A stretch of DNA of 64,000 nucleotides from Kiloniella spongiae. GTDB lineage: Bacteria > Pseudomonadota > Alphaproteobacteria > Kiloniellales > Kiloniellaceae. The stretch lies in NCBI RefSeq assembly GCF_001026905.1, contig NZ_LAQL01000002.1, positions 434,001 to 498,000 on the forward strand. Direction: 5' to 3'. A program made the position numbers and the translations under genes. Shown piece after piece: positions 18,245 to 26,902 of the stretch (positions are counted from its first letter, which is position 1; each line of letters starts with the position of its first letter). The notes beneath the pieces are model-generated. The model was given only the letters and a program-made list of their open reading frames with translations. It searched no databases and was not told where the DNA came from.

Positions 18245-19918
18245 ATGAACAAGATGCCATTTGAACGCTATCAACCGTTTGAAACCGTCAAATTGGACAA
18301 TCGCACCTGGCCCGGGAAGACGATTGAAAAAGCACCTATCTGGTGTTCTGTCGACTTACGTGATGGTAACCAGGCTCTTATCGAGCCAATGGATACCACC
18401 CGCAAATTGAAAATGTACAAGATGCTTTTGGACATGGGCTTCAAAGAAATCGAAGTCGGGTTCCCTTCTGCATCCCAAACAGATTATGATTTTTTAAGAA
18501 CCCTTATCGAAGAAGACATGATCCCCGATGACGTCAGCATTCAGGTTTTAACACAATCAAGAGAGCACTTGATTCGCAGAACTTTTGAAAGCATTCGCGG
18601 CGCAAAGAATGTCATTGTACACTTATACAACTCCACATCCGAGCTACAGCGACGCGTTGTTTTCAGGCAAGATAAACAAGGCATTATCGATATCGCAGTT
18701 GCTGGTGCGAAGCTTATTAAAGAGCTAATTCCAACAGTTCCTGAAACAAAAATTGTACATCAGTACTCGCCCGAAAGCTTTACTGGCACTGAAATGCCGT
18801 TTGCACGGGACATCTGTGAAGCTGTTATGGATGTATGGGAAGCCAGCCCGGAAAACAAAGTTATCCTAAATCTGCCGGCAACCGTGGAAATGTCCACACC
18901 AAACATCCATGCGGATCAGATTGAATGGTTCTGCAACAACGTCAAAAATCGTGATTCCGTCATTATTTCGCTTCACCCCCACAACGACAGAGGCACAGGA
19001 ATCGCAGCAACAGAGCTAGGTTTGTTAGCTGGTGCTGACCGTGTAGAAGGTACTCTGTTTGGTAATGGTGAGCGAACAGGTAACGTCGATTTGGTCACAC
19101 TTGCCGTTAATATGATGACCCAAGGTGTTGACCCAAAGCTTGATATTTCTGATATCAATAACATCAAAGAAACCGCTGAATACTGTAACCAACTTCCCGT
19201 TCACCAACGACACCCCTGGGTTGGCGAGTTGGTATACACTGCCTTCTCTGGTTCTCATCAAGATGCAATCAAAAAAGGAATGATCGCTCTAAAAGCCAAT
19301 AATTCAAATCAATGGGAAGTTCCTTACTTGCCAATTGACCCACAAGATATTGGCCGGAGTTACGAAGCCATTATCCGGATTAATAGCCAGTCTGGTAAAG
19401 GTGGTGTCGCCTATATCATGCAGAATGATTACCACATGGATCTTCCGCGTGACCTGCAAGTGAATTTCTCGAAGAAAATTCAAAATATTGCTGAGACAAC
19501 AGGCAGGGAAATCACGCCTCAAATTATCTGGGATAGTTTCGAAAAAGCCTATTTACGCACGACATCCCCCGTTGAATTTCTTTCTCACACAACAGTGCCT
19601 GATACCCATGCAGCCGAAATTCGTCATTTAACGGCAGAGATTAATCATTTCGGTGAAGGTAAAGAGATTTCGGGTAAAGGAAACGGCCCAATTGCAGGCT
19701 TCACAGATGCTATCGCAGAGAATTTGGGCGTTCGCTTGAGCGTGGAAGATTACCACCAGCATTCGCTAACCCATGGATCAGATGCAAAAGCAGTAGCCTA
19801 TCTGGAACTGAAAACCTCTGAAGGCGAAACGGTTTGGGGTGTTGGAATTGATTCCAATACAACAGTAGCTTCCATCAAAGCAATTGTCTCGGCCACCAAC
19901 CAAATTCTGGAAAATTAA
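18245..19918 (+). CDS. leuA: 2-isopropylmalate synthase (long LeuA2 type)
   Basis: First committed step of leucine synthesis: condensation of 2-ketoisovalerate with acetyl-CoA. The 557-residue sequence belongs to the long type that begins MPFERYQPF. The DRE-TIM barrel catalytic motif is [15 protein letters not shown] (near residue 37) and the metal site is [11 protein letters not shown] (near residue 243). The C-terminal 130 residues form the LeuA allosteric domain (feedback by leucine). A strong terminator follows. It may be controlled by the leader features upstream. Confidence 0.95.
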   Translation: MNKMPFERYQPFETVKLDNRTWPGKTIEKAPIWCSVDLRDGNQALIEPMDTTRKLKMYKMLLDMGFKEIEVGFPSASQTDYDFLRTLIEEDMIPDDVSIQVLTQSREHLIRRTFESIRGAKNVIVHLYNSTSELQRRVVFRQDKQGIIDIAVAGAKLIKELIPTVPETKIVHQYSPESFTGTEMPFARDICEAVMDVWEASPENKVILNLPATVEMSTPNIHADQIEWFCNNVKNRDSVIISLHPHNDRGTGIAATELGLLAGADRVEGTLFGNGERTGNVDLVTLAVNMMTQGVDPKLDISDINNIKETAEYCNQLPVHQRHPWVGELVYTAFSGSHQDAIKKGMIALKANNSNQWEVPYLPIDPQDIGRSYEAIIRINSQSGKGGVAYIMQNDYHMDLPRDLQVNFSKKIQNIAETTGREITPQIIWDSFEKAYLRTTSPVEFLSHTTVPDTHAAEIRHLTAEINHFGEGKEISGKGNGPIAGFTDAIAENLGVRLSVEDYHQHSLTHGSDAKAVAYLELKTSEGETVWGVGIDSNTTVASIKAIVSATNQILEN

Positions 19919-19944
19919 GCTTAATCTCATCGTTTACGATACAA

Positions 19945-19980
19945 CAAACAGCGTCAGATTTTCTGGCGCTGTTTGCTTTT
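19945..19980 (+). terminator. Terminator of leuA
   Basis: CAAACAGCGTCAG (19945-19957) and CTGGCGCTGTTTG (19963-19975) form a 13-bp stem (one G-T pair) with an ATTTT loop, then CTTTT. It starts 27 bp after the leuA stop. Confidence 0.88.
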
Positions 19981-20144
19981 CCACCGAATTATTTGGTGAA
20001 GAACGAGGCTTTTTGAACAATCCATGAAGAACCAGAGAACATTTTTATACTGTTGAATCGAAATAATCCAAATTCTGCGGCTTTATCACTCCCTGCAGGT
20101 AGCCTATATATGTAGCCGTAACTTTTTCAAAGCTAGGAATATTT

Positions 20145-21491
20145 ATGCCTTCGTCCAGTGACTCACAGAACCTGCTAGAAGATCTGATAAAAAAAGCAAA
20201 AGCTGCCGGTGCCGACGCTGCTGATGCCCTGATGTTCAGGTCTGTGTCTGTTTCTCATGCCCAACGCCTTGGGAATATGGAGAAACTGGAACGCGAAGAA
20301 AGTAATGATCTTGGTTTGCGCGTTTTTATCGGCAAGAGAAACGCAGTCGTCTCTTCCAGTGATGCTTCGCCAAAAGCGATTGATGAACTGGTAGAGCGTG
20401 TTGTCTCTATGGCACGCGTTGTCCCCGAAGATCCCTACGCCGGAATTGCTGGTGAAGAGGAAATTACAAAGTCTTTTCCCCAGTTAGACATTTATGATGC
20501 CGTTGAACCCTCAGCGGATGAGCTCATAAATCGTGCCAAGGAATGCGAAGAAGCTGCTCTGGCCGTTACAGGTATTACAAACTCCGGTGGCGCCGAAGCT
20601 TCATGGGGCGAAGCCTCTATCGCTCTTGCGGCTTCGAACGGCTTCTCCGGCGCTTATAACTCATCTGGGCATTCCATCTCTGCCTCTGTTCTCGCAGGGG
20701 AAAAAGAGACAATGGAAAGGGATTACGATTTCTCAAGCGCCGTATACGGAAGCGATCTAACCAACGCCGCCGAAATCGGTAAAAATGCCGCGGACAAAGC
20801 GATAAAACGATTAAATCCACGTAAACCAGACACCTTAAACGACATCAGTGTTGTCTATGACCCGCGCGTTTCGTCCAGCATTATGGGCCACATGATGGGG
20901 GCAATCACCGGTCCAGCAATCGCAAGAGGTACAAGTTTCCTGAAAGAGTCGCTAAACAAAAAGATCTTTGCTGACGGAATCAATATTGTTGATGACCCCC
21001 ACCTTCATCGTGGTTTAAGGTCCAAGCCTTTTGATGGCGAAGGTCTTGGGAATAAAAAACAGAATATCATTGAAGATGGTGTGCTCCTGACATGGCTCCT
21101 CAGCCTTTCTTCCGCTAGACAGCTTGGACTAAAAAGCACCGGTCATGCATCACGAGGCACATCCGGAAACCCGTCACCCTCCCCAACCAATCTTTACATG
21201 GAAGCTGGCAACCTGTCCCCGGCAGAGTTAATTAAAGATATAAAACAGGGCTTCTTTGTTACCGAGATGATGGGATCCAGTGTCAACGGCCTTACGGGCG
21301 ATTATAGCCGCGGTGCGGGTGGATACTGGATCGAAAATGGTGAAATTGCCTATCCTGTATCCGAAGCAACAATTGCGGGTAACCTCAAAGAAATGTTCAT
21401 GAATCTTACCCCTGCAAGTGATCTCGTCTTCCGCTATGGAAGCAATGCCCCGACAATTCGCATTGACGGCATGACTGTCGCAGGCACTTAA
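20145..21491 (+). CDS. pmbA: TldE/PmbA metalloprotease subunit
   Basis: Non-zinc partner of TldD in the heterodimeric peptidase. The 448-residue protein has the family C-terminal blocks VVYDPRVSSSIMGHMMGA, TGHASRGTSGNPSPSPTNLY and GLTGDYSRGAGGYWIENGE. As expected for TldE it lacks HExxxH. It is a separate transcription unit about 16 kb from tldD. ATG 20145 has an AGGAAT ribosome site. The envelope-lipid genes start 49 bp after its stop, perhaps on the same transcript. Confidence 0.94.
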   Translation: MPSSSDSQNLLEDLIKKAKAAGADAADALMFRSVSVSHAQRLGNMEKLEREESNDLGLRVFIGKRNAVVSSSDASPKAIDELVERVVSMARVVPEDPYAGIAGEEEITKSFPQLDIYDAVEPSADELINRAKECEEAALAVTGITNSGGAEASWGEASIALAASNGFSGAYNSSGHSISASVLAGEKETMERDYDFSSAVYGSDLTNAAEIGKNAADKAIKRLNPRKPDTLNDISVVYDPRVSSSIMGHMMGAITGPAIARGTSFLKESLNKKIFADGINIVDDPHLHRGLRSKPFDGEGLGNKKQNIIEDGVLLTWLLSLSSARQLGLKSTGHASRGTSGNPSPSPTNLYMEAGNLSPAELIKDIKQGFFVTEMMGSSVNGLTGDYSRGAGGYWIENGEIAYPVSEATIAGNLKEMFMNLTPASDLVFRYGSNAPTIRIDGMTVAGT

Positions 21492-21540
21492 AAGAGCCCC
21501 AAACCATAAAAATATTTTTCTCAAATTACTACAGGCGAAA

Positions 21541-23349
21541 ATGTCGAGCACAAAGTCGAACAAAATGAAATTAGGAGATGCCTCCACACAATTTCTAATT
21601 AAACGCCTTTTTAGAGATTATGTATCCGGGCAGCTCGTCAAGATAGCCTTCTCTTTGATTGCTATGGCATTTGTTGCGGGTTCAACTGTCATGCTCGCCA
21701 AACAAATGGAGCCGATCATCAATGATATTTTCCTGAAACGTCAGGAAGAATTATTAATGCCAATCGCTTTGGGGGTTGTTGGAATTTTCTTCGTAAAGGG
21801 TGCTGCAACTTACGCACAATCCATGTTGATGCAACATGTTGGCCTGGAAATTATTGCAACTATTCAAGAACAACTTTTCAAGAAACTAATGCGTGCTGAC
21901 CTCGCCTATTTTCACGAGGAATCCCCCGGGAATCTGGTTTCCAGATTTATGAACGACGCCAATATGCTCAAAGGTGTCGTCTCGAACACCCTGACATCTA
22001 TCGGTAAGGATACCTTAACCGCGGTGGGCCTCATTGGCATGATGTTCTATCAGGACTGGTTTTTAGCATCTATTGCCTTTGCTGCCTTTCCAACTGCAAT
22101 TTTGCCAATCGCCAAAACGGGCCGCAGAATACGCAAGGTCTCTACAAATACGCAAGAATCCATGGGGCTTTTAACCACACGACTGGACGAAGCCTTTCAG
22201 GGTATTCGCCATGTAAAAGCCTACAACATGGAAGATCACGAAACGAAACGCGTTTCCGAAACAATTCTGACCGTATTACGTTTGAATCTGAAAGCGGCAA
22301 GAACCAGCTCTATCCTCTCCCCCATTATGGAGACCCTCGGTGGTATTGCCATTGCGATAGTTATTCTCTACGGCGGGAACGAAGTCATTCAGGGAACCAA
22401 AGACCCCGGATCTTTCTTTGCGTTTATCACAGCGCTTCTGCTTGCTTACGAACCAATTAAGAAACTATCCAAGCTCAATGCAAACATGCAAACAGGCTTG
22501 GCAGCTGCCCACCGGGTATATTCCATTCTCGATAGTGAGCCAGACATAAAAGATGTTTCAGGGGCTAAAGAGCTGGAAATCACAAAAGGCGATGTGGTTT
22601 TTAAAGATGTTTACTTCAACTACGATGACAACACATCAGCACTTGAAGCCATAAATCTGACGGCAAAAGCCAACAAGACGATTGCCCTTGTCGGGGCATC
22701 CGGTGCAGGCAAGACATCCATTCTCAACCTCATCCCCAGATTCTATGACGTAACAAAGGGTAAAATCACCTTTGACGGCCAAGATATCCGCGATGTCAGT
22801 TTAAGTAGCTTAAGACAGGCTACAGCTTTGGTTAGTCAAGAAATACAGCTGTTCGATGATACTGTTCGTGCCAACATTGCATACGGAAAACCCGACGCCA
22901 GCGACGAAGAAATTATTGAAGCAGCCCAAAATGCACATGCACACGATTTCATTCTTTCGTTGCCCGAAGGTTATGACACCCAAGTTGGCCCTCGTGGTTC
23001 AAGATTATCCGGCGGGCAACGCCAACGTGTTGCCATTGCCCGTGCAATGGTAAAGGATGCCCCTGTACTTTTACTGGACGAAGCAACCTCTGCTCTGGAT
23101 ACAGAATCAGAGCGACACGTTCAAACGGCCCTCAATACTTTGATGAAAGGTCGTACGACCTTTGTCATTGCTCACCGTCTTTCAACCGTTATCGATGCAG
23201 ATATGATCTACGTAATGGATAAAGGTAAAATTATCGAAGAAGGCACACATAGCCAGTTACTGGAAAAATCCGGAACCTATGCAAAGCTATATGCGCTACA
23301 GTTTGCAGAAGAAGCTCAAACAAACGATGATATTTCTCTACCTGCTTAA
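21541..23349 (+). CDS. ABC transporter, MsbA-like lipid exporter (fused TM-ATPase)
   Basis: Half-transporter of 602 residues: six transmembrane helices in residues about 25-335 and an ATPase domain from about 355. Walker A is GASGAGKT (near 386), the Q-loop and signature SGGQRQRVAIARAM (near 489), Walker B VLLLDEATSALD, and the switch His in VIAHRLST. Such exporters in this gene context are taken to flip lipid A or related lipids across the inner membrane. The three downstream genes (acyltransferase, lpxK, acyltransferase) support an envelope-lipid role; the substrate is inferred. Confidence 0.92.
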   Translation: MSSTKSNKMKLGDASTQFLIKRLFRDYVSGQLVKIAFSLIAMAFVAGSTVMLAKQMEPIINDIFLKRQEELLMPIALGVVGIFFVKGAATYAQSMLMQHVGLEIIATIQEQLFKKLMRADLAYFHEESPGNLVSRFMNDANMLKGVVSNTLTSIGKDTLTAVGLIGMMFYQDWFLASIAFAAFPTAILPIAKTGRRIRKVSTNTQESMGLLTTRLDEAFQGIRHVKAYNMEDHETKRVSETILTVLRLNLKAARTSSILSPIMETLGGIAIAIVILYGGNEVIQGTKDPGSFFAFITALLLAYEPIKKLSKLNANMQTGLAAAHRVYSILDSEPDIKDVSGAKELEITKGDVVFKDVYFNYDDNTSALEAINLTAKANKTIALVGASGAGKTSILNLIPRFYDVTKGKITFDGQDIRDVSLSSLRQATALVSQEIQLFDDTVRANIAYGKPDASDEEIIEAAQNAHAHDFILSLPEGYDTQVGPRGSRLSGGQRQRVAIARAMVKDAPVLLLDEATSALDTESERHVQTALNTLMKGRTTFVIAHRLSTVIDADMIYVMDKGKIIEEGTHSQLLEKSGTYAKLYALQFAEEAQTNDDISLPA

Positions 23350-23382
23350 ACGGCCCATAAAAAGGCGTGCTGAAAGAATATT

Positions 23383-24147
23383 ATGAAGCTGTCAAAACGG
23401 ATACTCCGTTCAACCTTCTTCCAGAACCTTATCGCCAGATTAATCTCTAGCTACATATCACTTGTGCGTAATACCGTACGCTGGCAGGAAATTATACCTG
23501 ATGAAACCCAGAAATATCTGGATGGTGATTCGAACATAATCGGCTGCTTCTGGCACGCACGCATGATTATGATGTTCAATGCCTGGAAAGACAGTGATCG
23601 CAGCAAATTTCACATGCTGATTTCGGCCCACAGGGATGGTCGCGTCATCGCCAAGTCTATCAAGAATCTCGGATTTAATACTGTAGAAGGATCCAGCCGC
23701 AGGGGAGGCGCCACAGCCTTGGTAAACCTTAAGCGCACTCTTGATAAAGGGAGTGCTATCGGCATAACCCCCGACGGCCCCAAGGGACCAAGAATGCGGG
23801 CAAAAACCGGAGCCATCAAAGCTGCACAAATGACCGGACGCCCGATACTTCCTGTCACAGGAACCGTTGCAAGCCGCAAAGTTTTTAATTCATGGGATCG
23901 TTTTGTGTTACCTGCCCCCTTTACCAAAGGTGTCATCATCTGGGGCACACCAATATATGTAGAAAGAGATGCTTCTAAAGAGCAGCAAGAAGAATATCGC
24001 TTAGAGCTAGAAGGTCAATTGAACAAGCTAACACAGATGGCTGACCAATCATTCGGGCAAAATTTGATTCATCCGGATCCTTTACCCACCCCAAAGACAA
24101 ATACGCACCTCAATCACACGCCAGAGACCTCAGATGCGAACACCTGA
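23383..24147 (+). CDS. DUF374 lysophospholipid acyltransferase-like protein
   Basis: A 254-residue protein of the DUF374 branch of LPLAT acyltransferases, which sits next to lipid A genes in many alphaproteobacteria. Typical pieces are FWHARMIMMF, LISAHRDGRVIAKSI, EGSSRRGGATAL and ITPDGPKGPRMRAKTGAI. The H-x-x-x-x-D-like AHRDGR is the likely catalytic motif. It overlaps the lpxK start by 14 bp, so expression is coupled. It begins 33 bp after the ABC exporter. The exact acyl acceptor is unknown. Confidence 0.85.
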   Translation: MKLSKRILRSTFFQNLIARLISSYISLVRNTVRWQEIIPDETQKYLDGDSNIIGCFWHARMIMMFNAWKDSDRSKFHMLISAHRDGRVIAKSIKNLGFNTVEGSSRRGGATALVNLKRTLDKGSAIGITPDGPKGPRMRAKTGAIKAAQMTGRPILPVTGTVASRKVFNSWDRFVLPAPFTKGVIIWGTPIYVERDASKEQQEEYRLELEGQLNKLTQMADQSFGQNLIHPDPLPTPKTNTHLNHTPETSDANT

Positions 24148-25138
24148 GTTTTGGAGACATCGCGGCCTTATCAGTACTTTACTACTACCATTATCTGGCT
24201 TTTATTATCTGGGTAGTATCCTACGCCAAAAACTTACTTCTCCAACAAGGGTCGATGTCCCTGTCATTTGTATTGGGAACCTGACGGCTGGCGGCAGCGG
24301 GAAGACTCCTATTACTCTCTCGTTAGCAAGCTCGCTTCAGAAAATGGGAAAAAACCCACACATTGTTTCCCGCGGATATGGCGGTGAACAAGAGGGGCCT
24401 TTGCGTGTATCTCCATCCCTGCATTCTGCTCGCGATGTCGGGGATGAACCTTTGATGATGGCGCTTGCCAATTCACAAAGCACGCCAGTATGGATCAGCA
24501 AAAACAGAGTTAATGGGGCTAAAGCAGCTATAAAAGACGGAGCCGATATTATCCTTCTTGATGATGGCTTTCAGAATCCTACACTTCAGAAAGACGTGTC
24601 AATTCTCGTCGTCGATAACAAAATCGGCTTTTCTAACGAACGCCTGATTCCTTCTGGACCGCTACGAGAAAGCATTCACAATGGATTAAAACGTGCTGAT
24701 GCTGTTTTTGTTATCAAGCAACCTGATGAAGCGATCAATCCAGAACTGGCAGCTATTTTCGCAACAAAAGCTGTTACCAGTGTCACGATAAAACCCGCTG
24801 ATGAAACAAACCAATCAGAACTGAAAAGCAAAAAAATATTTGCCTTTGCCGGGATTGGGTATCCGCATAAATTCTACAATACACTGGAAAATCTCTCTGC
24901 GCAGATATGTGGAAGCAAGGATTTCCCTGATCACTATCAATACACTGAAGATGATCTGGAAAAGGTCTTATACATGGCACAAAAAGCCGAGGCCGATGCT
25001 ATTTTTACGACAGAAAAAGATTTCGTGAAAATTCCTGAAGCATACAAAGACAAAATCTCTTACTTGCCCATTCACGCCGTATGGGATAATTCAGAATTTA
25101 TAAATACCCTTTTGAGCAAGCTAACAGGAACCACATGA
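24134..25138 (+). CDS. lpxK: Tetraacyldisaccharide 4'-kinase
   Basis: Phosphorylates the 4' position of the lipid A precursor at the inner membrane. The 334-residue protein has an N-terminal membrane-anchoring helix (LISTLLLPLSGFYYLGSIL), the P-loop TAGGSGKT (residues 51-58), and family blocks SRGYGG, DEPLMMALANS and ILLDDGFQNPTLQKDVSI. ATG at 24134 overlaps the DUF374 gene and its stop overlaps the next start by 4 bp. waaA (Kdo transferase), often in this cluster, is not next to it. Confidence 0.95.
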   Translation: MRTPEFWRHRGLISTLLLPLSGFYYLGSILRQKLTSPTRVDVPVICIGNLTAGGSGKTPITLSLASSLQKMGKNPHIVSRGYGGEQEGPLRVSPSLHSARDVGDEPLMMALANSQSTPVWISKNRVNGAKAAIKDGADIILLDDGFQNPTLQKDVSILVVDNKIGFSNERLIPSGPLRESIHNGLKRADAVFVIKQPDEAINPELAAIFATKAVTSVTIKPADETNQSELKSKKIFAFAGIGYPHKFYNTLENLSAQICGSKDFPDHYQYTEDDLEKVLYMAQKAEADAIFTTEKDFVKIPEAYKDKISYLPIHAVWDNSEFINTLLSKLTGTT

Positions 25139-26043
25139 CAAGAGATGTCACCTTTCGCCATAAAATTGAGGCCCTCGGGTTTCGATTTTTGCTCTGTCTG
25201 GTTGGCCTCTTTCCTGTAAAAGCCTGCTCTAACTTTGGCGGGTTCATGGGGCGAACAATCGGCCCACGCCTAGGTATAACGCGCAAAGCCGATCTCAATC
25301 TACGCCTTGCAATGCCCGAGCTTTCAAAAAAAGAACGAAAGCAGATTATCCACGACATGTGGGATAATCTTGGTCGCGTTATTTTTGAGTATCCACACCT
25401 CAAAGAAATCGTTCGCACGGATCGCGATTATATAACCGTCGAGGGTATTGAGAAGTTTGAAGCGCCTGATGTTAAAGACAAAGCCCTGATATTTGTCGGT
25501 GCCCACATCGGAAATTGGGAAGTCCTTCCAATGACGGCGGCACTGCGGGGTTACCCACAGACAATTATTGTTCGCCAGCCCAACAATCCACTTGTTGCTG
25601 CAGCAATTGACAATATCCGTACATCTACCGGAAATATTTCAGCCGCCAAAGGTGTAGAAGGGGCAAGGGCTTCCCTAAAAGCCATTAGAAACAAATCTGC
25701 CGTCGGTATTCTTGCCGATCAAAAGATGAACGACGGGATTGAAGCGCCGTTTTTTGGCATTCCAGCTATGACACCTGCTGCACCAGCCCTACTTGGCAGC
25801 AAACCAAACGCGGTTGTCTTTCCTATTCAATGTATCAGAACAGGCCCAGCCAGCTTTCATCTAGTGTGTCATTCTGCAATCGATTTTCCAGACGGGATCA
25901 GTCGTGGACAAGCAGGCGTCGAAGGAATGACAGAGCTGAATTCAATTATAGAGAGCTGGATCAGGGAAAAGCCCGGTGATTGGCTATGGCTCCATCGGCG
26001 TTGGCCCAAAGATGCTTATAGAAAACTCAAGGAAACAACTTAA
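25135..26043 (+). CDS. Lipid A biosynthesis acyltransferase (LpxL/HtrB family)
   Basis: Late acyltransferase expected to add a secondary acyl chain to lipid A. It has 302 residues. The catalytic block VGAHIGNWEVLPM contains the H-x(4)-E pair, and the substrate-binding region includes RQPNNPLV and ILADQKMNDGIEAPFFG. The closing DWLWLHRRWPKD is a family signature. The ATGA overlap with lpxK shows coupling. Which acyl chain it adds cannot be told from the sequence. Confidence 0.9.
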   Translation: MTRDVTFRHKIEALGFRFLLCLVGLFPVKACSNFGGFMGRTIGPRLGITRKADLNLRLAMPELSKKERKQIIHDMWDNLGRVIFEYPHLKEIVRTDRDYITVEGIEKFEAPDVKDKALIFVGAHIGNWEVLPMTAALRGYPQTIIVRQPNNPLVAAAIDNIRTSTGNISAAKGVEGARASLKAIRNKSAVGILADQKMNDGIEAPFFGIPAMTPAAPALLGSKPNAVVFPIQCIRTGPASFHLVCHSAIDFPDGISRGQAGVEGMTELNSIIESWIREKPGDWLWLHRRWPKDAYRKLKETT

Positions 26044-26083
26044 GCTAAAAACCAAGCCAAAGGTTTCCCTCTCTATACTTTTT

Positions 26084-26902
26084 TTACTGCAGCATTGGTC
26101 CAACAAGTGTTTCAGGGTCCACTCTCTCTTTAAACCAATTCATTCGCCAGTCCAGATGAGGTCCTGTCACACGGCCAGTTGCACCAAGCGTGCCCAGTTG
26201 ATCCCCTTGGTCAAGAAAATCACCAACCCTCACCGTCACACTATTCATATGTAAAAATGTGGATGACAGTCCGTGTCCATGATCAAGAATAACTGTCCCT
26301 CCCGAATAATAAAGATCAGGCTCGGCTAAGGTCACAATACCGGGTGCCGGGGCCGTAATAGGCGTCCCCACAGGTGCCGCGACGTCCACACCAAAATGTG
26401 GGCGTTTAGGCACTCCGTTAAAAACGCGTTGGCTCCCATAAACTCCGGATATCCGGCCCTGAGCTGGCCAGATAAAACCAGATGCATACATCGGTTCATC
26501 AAAGTTTGATGTTCTTGCTTTGGCAACATCTGTTGCATCACGACTTATACGGTTTGCGACCTCTTTGGGAGGCGACACATATTTTTGAGCCACGCCTTCT
26601 ATTCGCTGAATTGCATAGTCTCGTTTTTTGATTTCATAGTTCTCAATCTGGGTATCACCGTTCGGCGCATGAACACTGAGTTCAACACTTCCCTCAGCAT
26701 CACGCCCAAATCCAAAAACAAAATCCCCCTGTTCAGAAACTTTTATTGCTTCCTTGTTCAGAAAAACCTTTGTACCACTTGGCACTTTACCAATAATGAT
26801 CCCACCCTGAATAAACTCACCGCGCAAGGAAACGTTTTCTTCTGCAAAAGCAGCTGAAACCATTCCAAAAATCACGAATAGAAAAACAAACAGGCGTTTC
26901 AT
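26084..26902 (-). CDS. M23 family peptidase (LytM-type), HxD variant
   Basis: Exported peptidoglycan endopeptidase-like protein of 272 residues with a signal peptide (MKRLFVFLFVIFGMVSAAFA). The C-terminal LytM domain (from about 165) has the first zinc motif HFGVD. The closing motif reads GPHLDW where most M23 enzymes have GPHLHW, so the usual third zinc ligand His is Asp. The ATG overlaps the xseA stop by one base (TAATG), so the two are coupled. Whether the Asp still binds metal cannot be decided here. Confidence 0.9.
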   Translation of the reverse strand: MKRLFVFLFVIFGMVSAAFAEENVSLRGEFIQGGIIIGKVPSGTKVFLNKEAIKVSEQGDFVFGFGRDAEGSVELSVHAPNGDTQIENYEIKKRDYAIQRIEGVAQKYVSPPKEVANRISRDATDVAKARTSNFDEPMYASGFIWPAQGRISGVYGSQRVFNGVPKRPHFGVDVAAPVGTPITAPAPGIVTLAEPDLYYSGGTVILDHGHGLSSTFLHMNSVTVRVGDFLDQGDQLGTLGATGRVTGPHLDWRMNWFKERVDPETLVGPMLQ

